DNA from: Blepharisma japonicum
Taxonomy: Eukaryota > Ciliophora > Heterotrichea > Heterotrichida > Blepharismidae
Assembly (NCBI GenBank): GCA_949751835.1
Contig: CATKHK010000016.1
Coordinates: 62,001 to 126,000 of the forward strand
Length of the DNA stretch: 64,000 nt
Direction of reading: 5' to 3'
Under the pieces are notes generated by a model, which had not been told where the DNA came from, did no database searches, and saw only the letters and a program-made list of their open reading frames with translations. Made by a program: the position numbers and the translations under genes. Position 1 is the stretch's first letter; each line of letters opens with the position of its first letter. Below, in pieces: positions 21,531 through 33,677 of the stretch.

Positions 21531-22817
21531 ATGAGAAAAACACAAGAGCCTTTTAATTCTTTACTCAAAGGTCTAGAGGGTGAATTTAAAAACATAAATT
21601 ACTCCCTTTCCAAAGTTCAAACGCAACTCCCTTCTCATTTGCTTCCTACCGATTTTTTCAAACTTCAACAGCAGCTCACCTCTATGCATCAATCTTTAAA
21701 ACCTAATGAAAACTCTTCTGTTATCAAGCTTCCTGTTCTTGCTAAGACCACAAATTCACAAGCAAATTTAGCATCGAACCAAGACTACAGAAGACCAATC
21801 CGTTCAGTCCTTTCTGAACAAAGAACGAGAAGTTCAATTCTCAACCCACAAAATTCATATGGGAGAACTTGGCTAAATAATCGCTATAACCTTCCAGAGC
21901 CCACAAAAAGTAACTTCAGAGCACTTGGGACTAAAAAATACTCAAAGCCAAAAGTTGGAAAATATTATAAAGCAAAAGTATTGCCAAGACAATACAGAGA
22001 AGATCCTCAAAGTGACCCTCCTCCTATAACTGAACAAGATGTAGAAGATGGCATGATGAGCTTAATCACTCGAGGGCTGATACCAAAAGATGTTGACTTA
22101 TCGCCTGCTTTTGAGCGAGGAGTCCCTCCACTTAAAATGCAAACTGCAGCTATTCATGACTGAAGAGACAAAGCTCCCCCAGCCCCAACAATTTCTAGCT
22201 CAAACATGCAGCTTGCAATATATGAGCCAAAAATCAATGATCAGTCAAGACCTCTATTTACTCTTGAAAGTCCTGGAGAAATTCAAGAAATCGCCCAACA
22301 AGAAAAACCAGCCATAAAAAATTACGAAGAAATAGTAGACACCTATTCACAACATCAAATTACTATAAGAAAAGGCAAAATCCTCGTTACTCCTGAATTT
22401 TTATCATTTAAAAGAATTTATTCAGAAGTCTGGAGCAATATAGCAGAAGCATTACAGATGGCAGAAGAAATTTTTGGAAAATATGGCGCTGGGATTGTGT
22501 ATTTAGATGGAAAAAAGTTAGCTGATTTAGCTAAAGATGAATTGAGAACATTAAAAGAGCATGAAATAATCAGCTGTATTATAAACGCTAAAAGTGTAGT
22601 CCCATTTATCCAGAATCCTAATATAAAGTACAAAACACCTTTAGGGAAAGATTTAGCCTGTGTAAAGATCCAGAGCGCATGGAGAGGATACAAATCCTTT
22701 GTAGCTTATCAGCAGCTCAAAATTTTGATAGAAAAAGCAAATATCATCAAAAAAGGGTTCAAAAATTTTATGATAAAAAAAAGAGAAAAACAAGAAATCA
22801 CAGGGAGTAATAATTAA
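21531..22817 (+). CDS. IQ-motif protein, probably ciliary
   Basis: 428 residues in one exon; one TGA (22161-22163) is Trp. The first 130 residues are polar and Ser/Gln-rich. A conserved-looking block follows at about 150-215 (TEQDVEDGMMSLITRGLIPK, then SPAFERGVPPLKM). Another folded region lies at about 270-370. A single IQ calmodulin-binding motif stands near the end, KIQSAWRGYKSFVAYQQ, with a basic helix behind it. Calmodulin or a light chain should bind there. I do not recognise the family beyond that; the pattern of a disordered N-terminus and an IQ at the C-terminus is common in axonemal proteins. Confidence 0.6.
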
Positions 22818-22866
22818 GGCTGTAGTTTTATATAAGAATCATTATAAATTATTAACTATATGAAAA

Positions 22867-23685
22867 TTAAATGCAACTCCTCCCCAAAACAGTTCCACAG
22901 CTACTACATCTGTGGTATCTCATCCTATTAAGCCAAAGTGAGTTGCTGCAGCATCCAAATAAATTATGCACAAATTCCATAAATGATGCCACAATCACAG
23001 AACTATTTCTCAGAATAACAGTTGTATGTACATCCATTTTGCAAAATTCACAATATGCAGTACAAGGATTGCTCCCTAATACTGGCAGAATAGGATTATT
23101 TTTTTCTCTCTCCATGCGCTTCTGCAAAATTGCTTTATCCAGTGCTATTTTAAAAGGAACTTTAGATGTAGACTCAACGTTGCAGATTTCACTTGATTTA
23201 TCATCCTCATTTGCGCTTTGTCTTTTTGAATTGAGCGTGGAGCCATCATCTGTTGCACAAAATGCAAAATTTTTTGAGTCACTTACAATAGGGGATACTG
23301 ACCGGTCTGAGGTTTCTCGGTCTTTTGAATTTGCTCGTCTTTTGGTATAACTGAATAAAAAGTTTGAAGGGACGAAATTCATGGGGGTTGAAAGGTATCG
23401 TCTGTGTTTTCTTTTTGTTTTGGGGAAATGACAAGTAGCTGGAAAAATGCTTTTCAGAGGGAATTCAAAGGGATCATAACTGATATCCATACTTAGATTG
23501 TTAGCCTCTGAGTGAAATTCTTCTCCTAAGTCGCTTTTAAATGAGTTCTTTATTTTATTGGAATCAAAATTGTTTAGGGGATTGCCAGTGGTTTTTATAT
23601 TCAAGCTTGAAATTTGGGTGCTGATTGAGTCAGTTGAACTTTTGGAGTGGATATGTTTTCTTAAAAAATTATGAGTCGAAGTCAT
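22867..23685 (-). CDS. LITAF-domain protein
   Basis: 272 residues, single exon, TAA stop. The first 195 residues are polar and Ser-rich with several basic patches. The last 65 form a LITAF (SIMPLE) domain: CEFCKMDVHTTV supplies the first CxxC, an amphipathic hydrophobic stretch (VASFMEFVHNLFGCCSNSLW) dips into the membrane, and YHRCSSCGTVLGR supplies the second HxCxxCG. The cysteines bind one zinc. LITAF proteins sit on the cytosolic face of late endosomes and lysosomes. The long N-terminal extension is not typical of animal members, which are short. Confidence 0.75.
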   Translation of the reverse strand: MTSTHNFLRKHIHSKSSTDSISTQISSLNIKTTGNPLNNFDSNKIKNSFKSDLGEEFHSEANNLSMDISYDPFEFPLKSIFPATCHFPKTKRKHRRYLSTPMNFVPSNFLFSYTKRRANSKDRETSDRSVSPIVSDSKNFAFCATDDGSTLNSKRQSANEDDKSSEICNVESTSKVPFKIALDKAILQKRMEREKNNPILPVLGSNPCTAYCEFCKMDVHTTVILRNSSVIVASFMEFVHNLFGCCSNSLWLNRMRYHRCSSCGTVLGRSCI

Positions 23686-24004
23686 CTGTAATTAATATGG
23701 AAATTAGTGGCTTTTGAGGTTATAAGAATGAGCAAAGACTATAGGAAATTATTATTAATAGCTAAAAATCTCAAAATAAAACCAGCTAAATATTGAAGAA
23801 AAATAATGTTAATTTCTTATTTTTTAAATATCACTGTTATTATTTGAAAATGGATTTATCATAATTTTTTACTCATTAATTTAGCATCATAATTAATGAT
23901 TAATATTGAAATATTATCATAATAGAGATATGAACCAATCAGCTATAAATATTTTTATTAACTATAAAATAATCTTCTTCATGAATCTTATACCGTTATA
24001 AAAT
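23686..24004. other. AT-rich spacer
   Basis: About 320 AT-rich bases, with short runs and no coding signal that I can see. Confidence 0.4.
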
Positions 24005-24775
24005 TTAATCGTCATCACTCGGGCTAGTTGTGTAATTCAAAGCACTTTGTGAAACTTTATCTAAGTTCAGCTCAATATTTATCAGTTTTTTCCTAACGTT
24101 TTCTTGCAATCCATTTGCAAACTCACTTCTCAAAATTTGGCTAAAACTCTCAGAAATCTGTGCATTTGACATCGTGCTGCTTGAGCTTGGAGACTTGTCC
24201 TTATGTTTCATCGAAAGTTCTAATTGCTCTGTGCTATCAATCAGAATATTAGATTTTTTCAAGTTCAATTTTTCTTTACTTGGGCTTGATTTTTTACCGT
24301 TTGAGCTTTTTTTAATTGCCTTCGTCTTGGTTTCGGAGCTGTTTCTGCTTGTTTTTATTCTTGCGTTATTTCTCGACGTTAATGGAGGGTCAAAGGTCAT
24401 TTTCCTTAACGGACTTGTCACATTCTGAGCCTTAGGTGTCATTTTTTGCGCTCTCGGTGTAGAAGCTGGCTTATTTACACGCAGTTTGCTTATTTGCTTC
24501 TTAATTTTGGTATCTTCTGGCTGGTTTTCTCCAATTCCTACCTCTGGTTGTGAAATTTTCCTTTCATGAATGTTCAAATTTTCGATATCCGCCAATTTTT
24601 CTCTTTCTTTATGAGTAGCAATAAAGCTTACTATCCCAGCATTATTAATAATTTCAAATGTCTGAATTCCGTACATCAGTGTCTTCTTTATTACACCTGG
24701 CCATTCTTTTTCTGGAAATTTTTTCAAAAAATTACTAATTGGTTTTTCTCTTATAAGTTCAGACAGCAAATCCAT
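24005..24775 (-). CDS. Basic protein of unknown function
   Basis: 256 residues, not recognised. I choose the ATG at 24775 (MDLLSELIREKPIS) because the upstream in-frame ATG at 24817 would overlap the start of the divergent gene at 24808. The first 55 residues look folded and hydrophobic (FPEKEWPGVIKKTLMYGIQT). The middle is Lys/Thr/Ser/Pro-rich and probably disordered, including repeats of the type RAQKMTPKAQNVTSP. The end carries a helix and an acidic tail, SPSDDD. The short folded head with a basic tail would suit a microtubule or nucleic acid binder, but that is a guess. Stop TAA. Confidence 0.5.
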   Translation of the reverse strand: MDLLSELIREKPISNFLKKFPEKEWPGVIKKTLMYGIQTFEIINNAGIVSFIATHKEREKLADIENLNIHERKISQPEVGIGENQPEDTKIKKQISKLRVNKPASTPRAQKMTPKAQNVTSPLRKMTFDPPLTSRNNARIKTSRNSSETKTKAIKKSSNGKKSSPSKEKLNLKKSNILIDSTEQLELSMKHKDKSPSSSSTMSNAQISESFSQILRSEFANGLQENVRKKLINIELNLDKVSQSALNYTTSPSDDD

Positions 24776-24807
24776 TTTATGAAATAAACAAACAATAGTT
24801 TTTATTA

Positions 24808-25539
24808 ATGTCGTCAAGCCATAAAGAGTTCATCCATTTCAGTGAAACATCGTTTTGGCTGCTCATTGGCTCACTTATGACGACTTTTATGTTTGGGAAC
24901 GTTTTTATGGCTTGCACATTTAGCATTAGCTGTTTGAAATTTTTACCTACATTTTCATATCTTGGATGTTATAGAGATCATGATAGATGGCTGAATTTTT
25001 CTTTGGCATTTTATGGAGGCGTTTTGCCGTTCATTGTTGTGTCTGTATCTGTGAAATTGGCTGAATACGTCAAAAAGTGTTCATTAATCATCATGATTTT
25101 AGCTGGATTTGTAGGCTGCACAACCTTAATACTGATCGGACTTATTGATGAAGTAAATGGGCTTTATATTTTACCACTGGACCGCGTGCATCCGTGGCTA
25201 ACACTTGTTCTATATGGATGTTTTAATTTATTTCTTTATATAGCTTTAACTGGGCTTGAAAATGTGCCTCTTGAATACTCAGAAAAGGAGTGGCTAGGAA
25301 GATGCAATAATCTATATAAACTTGCAAATATTATGTTTGCTATCACTGGGACTGAATGGTTTCTTGCGTATTCAATATACTCGAATTTTTTTATTAACGA
25401 AGTAGTTGAAGCATTGTGTGAATGATTTGTTGTCACTTTGGCAGTTTTTTTCCCATTTGCTCTTTCGAACGTAACAAATACACAAATTACTGTAGAATGC
25501 AAGCCCACAAAACAAATTGAGTACGAATCAATAAAGTAG
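24808..25539 (+). CDS. Frag1/DRAM/Sfk1-family six-TM protein
   Basis: 243 residues; one TGA (25423-25425) is Trp and the stop is TAG. Six hydrophobic segments are visible at about residues 16-38, 68-88, 95-115, 132-152, 172-195 and 205-222. The loop between the first two has YLGCYRDHDRW, and the loop between segments three and four has DRVHPWL, in the places where the Frag1/DRAM/Sfk1 family (PGAP2, DRAM1 and yeast Sfk1) has conserved His and Asp residues. Members act in lysosomes, GPI-anchor remodelling or membrane asymmetry. I cannot tell which branch this is. It diverges from the gene at 24005-24775 with 32 nt between starts. Confidence 0.65.
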
Positions 25540-25763
25540 GCAGAAATAATTAAAATATTGACTTATAGCCTTTATGAATTAAAATTAAAGAATATTAATA
25601 AAATTATTACAATTAGCTCTAGATATGAAAAGAATCTTATAAATAAATATTTTTCTGGAAGGAAATAGCTTTTATTACGAAAAAACCCTAAAATTTTAAA
25701 AGTTTTCTTGCATATTTCAAAATTGTGCTTACTATTATGAAATTCTTATAATAAAGAGAGCGG

Positions 25764-27425
25764 ATGATAATGAATTTTGGATCTCTCCTAAACAGCTTTA
25801 GATTTTTGCAGGATTCAGAACTCATTGATAATTTACTAACCAAAGAAGACCTCAAGCTTGAAGAAATTCTTGATACCAATGAAGAAGCTATCATAGAGCT
25901 AAAAAAAGGGAATCAAAAATTGATAGGATTTTTAGTACCTAACCACCTAGGAGAACTAATTGATTACACCACTCTTGAGCCTAATGACACAAATAATCAA
26001 AACAAATGCTACAAATACCCATTTGTGTCGAATGAAATTTTAAATAGCGAATGTCCTGATCTTTTAAATGCAATTTTTGCTGACACAACACTTTTAGACC
26101 GTTTATTCAAATTTTTATCTACAGATTTGCCTAATAATTCTATACTTGCTGGGTATTTTTCGCGAACTTTACACAGCTTACTGGTGAAGAATAGCTATGC
26201 TCTACTATCCTATTTATATGACACTAATGGATATGGTAAGACCTTAGCAAGACATATGTACAATAAAAGTATTTCTGATATTCTAGAAAGAATTCTAACC
26301 TGCGAAACACACACAAATCCAGTTTTTAAGCCAAAACTATACGAAATTATTGATTTAATATTAGAAAATATTTCGTCTACAAAGTCTCCAGAAGCTGTAA
26401 TTAATTCAAGCAACTTGCTAGCCAATTTAGTTGCTAGAAAACCGGGAATTTCATGTGCACTTGAGGCTTCAGAATATTTGTGAGGTAGCGAAAAAAATGT
26501 GGAATTCTTATTTGGGAAGCTACTTAATGAAGAATTTCATATATCACGAAGCGTCAGTTTAATAATTCAAGCACTTATAAATGCTTTGCTGGAAAAAGAA
26601 AACGATGAAGAAAGCATGGCTGAAGATGACGTGATACCAATGATAGAATTCATGATAAACAATTTTGCTAGCTTTACAGAGGTTTTGAAAAAACAATCAA
26701 ATGAGCCTTTTACCTTCACAAATAAAGTTAAGTATATTCCTTTAGGAGAATTAAGATTAAGGATTATTGAGATACTAGGTTCTGTTGTTAGGCTATCAAA
26801 TGAGAAATTGAAAGACAAAATTGCAGAAAGTTTAGCAATGCCGATAATTACAGTAATTTCTATTAAGGAATTATTTGCAGAATATTATTGAAACAGCTTC
26901 CTCCATAACTCATATGAAAAACTTGTACAGAATATTTTAACTTCAGGCCACTCAGGGCTTAAAGACGCTGTAAAGCATATTTAGCTAATCCGAAAGAGTA
27001 ATTTGCCACAAATTCTCATCAAATTTAGCCAATCAGGGAGGGAAAACAGAATCGGATTAATGGGCCACGTAACAAGAATAGGCAATATCCTTCTCAAGCA
27101 TTTTTTAAAAGAGGAGAACCCTCCAAACGAAGACTGGAATTATTTTGTAAACAATTACCTTTCTTTCCAAAATGAAATAGAGTCTAGAGTCCTTGGAGGC
27201 AGATCACGAATAATGAGCTTTGATTTGACTGATCATTGCATGGACACAAATGATGATAAAAACAAAGAAGACGTTTTTGATGATATCGATTATAACTATG
27301 AAAAACAAAATTTTTCGCCAAAAGAAGAGCCAGAGATTGATAATTTGAGAAGAGAACCTGAAAATAACTATATGAATAATAACTGACAAATAGAAAACGC
27401 ACAGAGACTTGAAGAGTTAGACTAA
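25764..27425 (+). CDS. SAPS-domain regulatory subunit of PP6/Sit4 phosphatase
   Basis: Adaptor that ties the Sit4/PP6 catalytic subunit to its substrates. 548 residues, two exons; the 15-nt intron at 26970-26984 (GTAAAGCATATTTAG) is in phase 0 and removes a TAG. The SAPS helical repeats begin at once with LTKEDLKLEEILDTNEEAI. The block LLSYLYDTNGYGKTLARHMY and the late RIGLMGHVTRIGNILLKHF match conserved SAPS segments (human GFMGHLTRIAN). TGA codons at about 26483, 26891 and 27386 are Trp. The C-terminus is short and acidic and lacks the long tail of animal PPP6R proteins. ATGs at 25764 and 25770 are both possible starts. Confidence 0.85.
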
Positions 27426-27986
27426 TTTTTAATCGAAACAAATTAAACCATAAGTTAGGGAAATTGAATCAGGAAAACCGGAGATTTTTCTTGATGTAGT
27501 AGATATATATATTTATTGGAGTATTATAAGAAAGATAGGGTTTATTTAAGTTTCATTATTTTTATTAAATCAATTTTGGTGCTTCATCTATCTTATGATT
27601 TCTGCAAACCGCTTCGGTAGAAAATATATACATAGTTAATGTGCTTTAATTTTAAAATTTTGTAATTTGAAAAATAATTTTCCTTAACTTTCTAATTTAA
27701 TTATTGCAAAATATTGTTTGTAAAATAATCATACCATGCTGCCAGAAATAAATTTTATTTGCTGATTATTTTTTAATAGAATACCTTTTCGTATATAAAT
27801 AGCTCTTAAACACAAATTTCTTTTATCTCTCAATTTCCTATTCCTATCTAATGCTCTTTTAATATGCATAGTACCATCATCTGCTTAGATATCATTTAAT
27901 ATCTTTTTATATCATTAATTTCGCCCAACTTTATTTCGTAATTCTTCATATTTATAACCATCCTATCCAATCTAAATTAAATTACA
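27426..27986. other. AT-rich spacer with pyrimidine-rich end
   Basis: 560 bases upstream of the NDR kinase gene. The last 180 bases are rich in T and C. I see no gene or RNA. Confidence 0.4.
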
Positions 27987-29465
<1,479 letters not shown>

Positions 29466-29540
29466 TGTAGATAACTAAAAGTATGGTAAAAAAATAAATA
29501 TTTAAATATAACACTCCAGCATTTATTTAATGATTTAAAA

Positions 29541-31211
29541 TTATTTTTCAAATTTTTCTTCAAATTTTAAAAATCCTTGCAATGCTGAAGCAATGCTCGT
29601 TGTAGGCGGAGCATGTTTGGAATTTCCATTGGAATATTTAGATCAGTTAACTGGGGTAATCGATCTTAAGGTTTCTTTAGAAAAAATTTGACTTAATTCA
29701 TCATTTTGAAATGCAGAAGACATTCGAGGGGTTTTATATTTTATAAAGTCTTGTGAAAAATTGCTTAAAAACCCATCAGAAAATCCTTGTGATTCACTCT
29801 TTTCTTTATTCTTGTTTCAACGATGTTTGGGAATTTTTAAAGATTCAACAATTTCATAATCCTCAACTGACGAAATGCTTGATTTATTTATTTTATTCGC
29901 ATGTGTTGGAAAAGCAGCCTTATTATCTTCGCATATCTCTTTAATCCTTTCTGATGCAATCTCCTCAAGAATATTTTTTACCCTATCGCTTAAATATAGT
30001 AAATATTGGTTCAGCTCTGAGTTTATTGCATTTTTAACTGCAAAAACCCTATTTTTAACTTCTAAACTTATATGATCCCCAGATAGCTCATTTACTTTAT
30101 TATCTAATTCGCCAATGTACATATTCACATTTCTATAGAGATCTTCTTTAATCCCATCCATTCTTTTATCTTGATTATTGCTTGAATATCATGGCTCTTC
30201 GCTATATTGAGACCTATAAGTAGAAATATTTACAAGCTGAGATTTAAATTCAAAATTTTCGGAAAAATCCACTTGAATTTTAGAATTTGAAATTTTATAG
30301 TTTTTGCTGCCTAATAGGTTTTCGACTGTTTTAAAGACATATTCTTTGAGATTTATAAATAAATCTCTTGAAGATCTACAGACTAGAGCTTCTATTTCTT
30401 GCTGAAGGACATCTATTGCTTGATTAAGTTGTTCAGTTATTTTATAATCCATATCTAAGAATTTTTTATCATCGTTTTCCATAATGTCTATTGGATTTTC
30501 TGGTATTTCAAAACGTGTAGACTTTTGCTTTAAAGGAGTAGGCTGTCTCGCTTCTAAGCTAGACACATTTAATGGTTTTTGCGGATGCTCATATTCTCGA
30601 TTTATTAAGCTATCTCTGCTTTTGGGTCTTAAGAGATCTTGCAATGTAGAAATTGAATATGGTGTGCCGGGTAATGATAAAGGCACTTTTTTATCGAATT
30701 TTTCACTTTCTGAATACTTTCTCAGTAGCGAAATTACTTCCACATTTTTTGCTCTGTCAATTGCCTTTTTTCCAAACTATATAAACACTACAGAATCTTG
30801 ATGCTCTATATTTGCTCCTGCCTGCAATAATAATTCAACTATTTCTATATAATCGTGATAAACGCTTATAATTAAAGGAGTTCACCCACGTTGATCAGGC
30901 TGATCCACATTGGCACCTCGATTTATGAGCAATTCTGCAACATCTCTATGATTGTGCCAGCAAGCAATAAAAAGAATGCTTTGCCCTGCCTACTGTGTAA
31001 TAATTACATCATTAACTGCATTAATATTGGCACCTTCTTTTATAAGTAATTCAACGATTTTTAAATGCCCTGCTCTAGTTGCAACTGCAAGAGGGGTGTA
31101 GCCAATATGATTCTTTTCCTCAATATCCGCTTTGGTTAATAAATTGCAGACTCTTTCAAAATTACCTTGCTCTATACTTGGGATGAGCTCATTTTGGACT
31201 CTTTTAGACAT
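29541..31211 (-). CDS. Ankyrin-repeat protein with coiled-coil C-terminal half
   Basis: 545 residues from three exons. Ankyrin repeats occupy about residues 10-155 (GYTPLAVATRAGHLKIVELL, GQSILFIACWHNHRDVAELL, GWTPLIISVYHDYIEIVELL). The rest is polar, then helical (about 260-420), and ends in a Ser/Pro region. Intron 1 at 30990-31007 must be 18 nt (GTAATTATTACACAGTAG); the 15-nt alternative ending at CAG would put TAG in frame. Intron 2 at 30777-30791 is 15 nt (GTAGTGTTTATATAG). Both are phase 0. TGA codons at about 30886, 30187, 29817 and 29640 are Trp. The function is unknown; ankyrin repeats bind other proteins. Confidence 0.75.
30990..31007 (-). other. 18-nt intron with tandem CAG/TAG acceptor
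   Basis: GTAATTATTACACAGTAG. A 15-nt intron could end at CAG and has the normal A at position 10, but it would leave TAG in frame inside an ankyrin repeat. Using the second AG restores the repeat. Confidence 0.6.
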
Positions 31212-31391
31212 TTAAATATCGATATAAAAAAAATATAAGCGTAAGTAAAGGCTTACATCCAATAGATAATTTAAATCTAATAATGAAACAAAATTTAAAT
31301 TGCTGCTAATATAATAATTTATTTTAATTTAAATTTTTGACCTGTTGTAAATTTCTAACTTTATTGCAACTCGCCATAATATATTTTATAA

Positions 31392-32531
31392 ATGACAGAA
31401 GCAAATCCTAACTTAAATAGCCCGAAATCAAGAATTCCTCGAAAATATAGCTTTAATGAAGCTGCGAAACCTTTTAAAACTTTATCTCAATCCTCATCAA
31501 GAGCATTTATTCCAATAGCATTGCCTCGATCCTCCAAAAATTCATTCATAACTCCAGACTCGTCTGCCACAACATCTGCAGGTCTCACACCAAAGCACCG
31601 TGCATCTTTCCACCAAAAATCTGAAAGTTTAAGCAGCAATCTCAGTTTTTCCGACATAAAATCCAATTCTCCTGTAAAATATGAATATTCTGCCCTAAAT
31701 TATTCTCAAACCAAAGCTTCAACTTATACATCAGAATTAACAAAAAAAGATTTAATAATTGTAGATCTCAATTTAAGGTTGCACGAAAAAAACATCCTAA
31801 TAAAAAATTTAAAAGAGCAACTTTCTAATGGAGACCCAAAAGAAATCAAGAAAAAACTTGAAGAAAAAGAAGCAGAATGCGAAAAATTGAAAGAGCAAAT
31901 AAACATAAACCAGAAAGAATACATTGAAAAGTTAGAAAAAGAAACACAAAGGCTCTTAAATCTTATAAATCAAGGAGATAACAAGCTGGAAGCTCTGAAA
32001 AAAGAAATTGAGAACCTTAATGAAATAAATTCAAAATTAGAGGTAAAGCAAGGAAGTATGGTAAAAACTATTTCGAATTACAGCAAAGAAATTAAAACTA
32101 TGAAAGTTTTAAAATACAGGAATATCACATATGAAGAAATGCATAAAATAGAAAAACAGTTTACTGAAATTGAAGATATACAAAATAAATTAATTCAAGA
32201 GAACAGCGAGCTGAAACTGCAGCTTGCGCAAATGAAATTAGAAAAGGAATGCAATGGAAGAGGCGAAGCAAGAGACCTTGCGAGCGAATTGTTTAAAATA
32301 ATGCTAGAGCTAACTCAGATTGTACGAGTAGTAAGCATAATGCATACTGGACAAAGAGTAGATTTATCTATTATACTTTGCGTTGCTCAACAGATCCAGG
32401 AAGTCACAGGGGAGCCTCTTGATCAATGTAAAGAAATTGCCGCAATAATCAGAAAAGACCTTTCAGAGCTCAGGAGTATTATTTCTGATGCCTACGCTGA
32501 ACACTGCGGTGAAATATGTACAACTCAATAA
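31392..32531 (+). CDS. Coiled-coil protein of unknown function
   Basis: 379 residues in one exon, stop TAA, not recognised. Residues 1-105 are Ser/Pro-rich and probably disordered (PRKYSFNEAAKPFKTLSQSS). Residues about 115-290 form a long coiled coil with Lys/Glu heptads. The last 85 residues look globular and helical (LASELFKIMLELTQIVRVVS, then LDQCKEIAAIIRKDLSEL). A head, coil and small end domain fits a structural or scaffold protein of the cytoskeleton or centrosome. It ends 21 nt before the stop of the convergent Rab gene. Confidence 0.6.
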   Translation: MTEANPNLNSPKSRIPRKYSFNEAAKPFKTLSQSSSRAFIPIALPRSSKNSFITPDSSATTSAGLTPKHRASFHQKSESLSSNLSFSDIKSNSPVKYEYSALNYSQTKASTYTSELTKKDLIIVDLNLRLHEKNILIKNLKEQLSNGDPKEIKKKLEEKEAECEKLKEQININQKEYIEKLEKETQRLLNLINQGDNKLEALKKEIENLNEINSKLEVKQGSMVKTISNYSKEIKTMKVLKYRNITYEEMHKIEKQFTEIEDIQNKLIQENSELKLQLAQMKLEKECNGRGEARDLASELFKIMLELTQIVRVVSIMHTGQRVDLSIILCVAQQIQEVTGEPLDQCKEIAAIIRKDLSELRSIISDAYAEHCGEICTTQ

Positions 32532-32552
32532 TATATCTATAATAATAATTAA

Positions 32553-33149
32553 TTATCCTTCAGTTTTTCTTTTAACTATTTCTTGTGCTACTCTTTCAAA
32601 CAATTTATTGATATTTTCTCCAGTCTTGGCTGAAGTCTCAAACCAGACCATCCCATGCTTTATTGCAAAAGCTTCCGCCTTTTTAGCATCTACTTTTCGT
32701 TCAGGGGCTGGGATATCTAATTTATTTCCTACAAGGCATAAAATACAATTTTCTTCGGTGTTTCGTAATTCATTGACCCAGTATTCACAGCTTTCAAGGG
32801 AACGCTCGTTGGTGACATCGTATGTGATAAGAGCAGCATTGGCATCTCGATAATAAAGTTGCAGGAGAGCTCTAAACCTTTCTTGGCCACCTGTATCCCA
32901 AATGTCAAGTTTTAAACTGGAGCCGTCTTTAAGCCTGACTATTTGTTGAAGATATCCTCCTCCAATAGTAACTTCAAATGCTTCGGAAAATGTGTTGTTT
33001 ACGTATCTCATTGCTATTGAGCTTTTTCCAACGCCGGAATCCCCTAATAGAACAACCTTGGCATCGAGATTTAGAGCTTTTTTGTTTTCGCTTGTCACTA
33101 CTAAGCCTTCGGGCTGCTTTTTAGGTTCGTTTGATGATCCACACCCCAT
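32553..33149 (-). CDS. ARA6-like Rab GTPase, N-myristoylated and without prenylation cysteines
   Basis: Small GTPase of endosomal traffic, 198 residues. The G motifs are present: GDSGVGKSS (G1), TIGGGY in switch I (G2), WDTGGQERF (G3), GNKLDIP (G4) and ETSAK (G5). The body is closest to Rab5/Rab21. The N-terminus MGCGSSNEPKK has a myristoylation Gly and a palmitoylation Cys, while the C-terminus ends EIVKRKTEG with no Cys to prenylate. That combination is the hallmark of plant ARA6/RabF1 and related protist Rab5B proteins. The switch II motif has Gly where Rabs nearly always have Ala (WDTAGQE). Single exon, TAA stop. Confidence 0.9.
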   Translation of the reverse strand: MGCGSSNEPKKQPEGLVVTSENKKALNLDAKVVLLGDSGVGKSSIAMRYVNNTFSEAFEVTIGGGYLQQIVRLKDGSSLKLDIWDTGGQERFRALLQLYYRDANAALITYDVTNERSLESCEYWVNELRNTEENCILCLVGNKLDIPAPERKVDAKKAEAFAIKHGMVWFETSAKTGENINKLFERVAQEIVKRKTEG

Positions 33150-33677
33150 TTATATTCCCAGCAGGTCAGGAAGCTTTAATTGTCGATTTAAAATATATAA
33201 AGACAAATCTAAGCAATTTACCAAAGTATCATCTATTATTTAAGAATTCAAAAAATTATTTCATAAATTATTTTTACCTGGCTTTAATTTTTAATTTATC
33301 TCTTAAATATGTGGATTTGACACATCTCTGAATTGAAAAATCATATATAACTGCGAGGCTCTTAAGCCTCTTTTAAATATTTTTTCCTTATTTTTTTAAG
33401 ATCACTAGTTAGCAAAATTAAGTCACAGAGCTTATTTGCAATTAAATATTTGTTAGCTAGCAAATTGGCTAAATAAACAAAGCATATTATTTATTTTGAC
33501 AGAAAGACTCAAAGAGCTCTGGAATTATTTTCAAATTATACATTCCACTTTTAAATTATTCCAAGAATATTGATTATTCCTGAGCACACTCATTTAATTT
33601 TCCAATCTCAAAAATTTCATACTCCCACCACTCTTTTATCACACAAGAAGAATTAATAGAATTTGTCTTATCTAAGA
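33150..33677. other. Spacer with a small hairpin
   Basis: 530 AT-rich bases. The one visible structure is a GAGGCT-CTTA-AGCCTC hairpin at 33355-33370 followed by a T run. No gene is recognised. Confidence 0.35.

Noticed and set aside
24776-24817. Longer N-terminus for the gene at 24005-24775
   Set aside because: The ATG at 24817 would overlap the divergent start at 24808, and the added residues are not domain-like.
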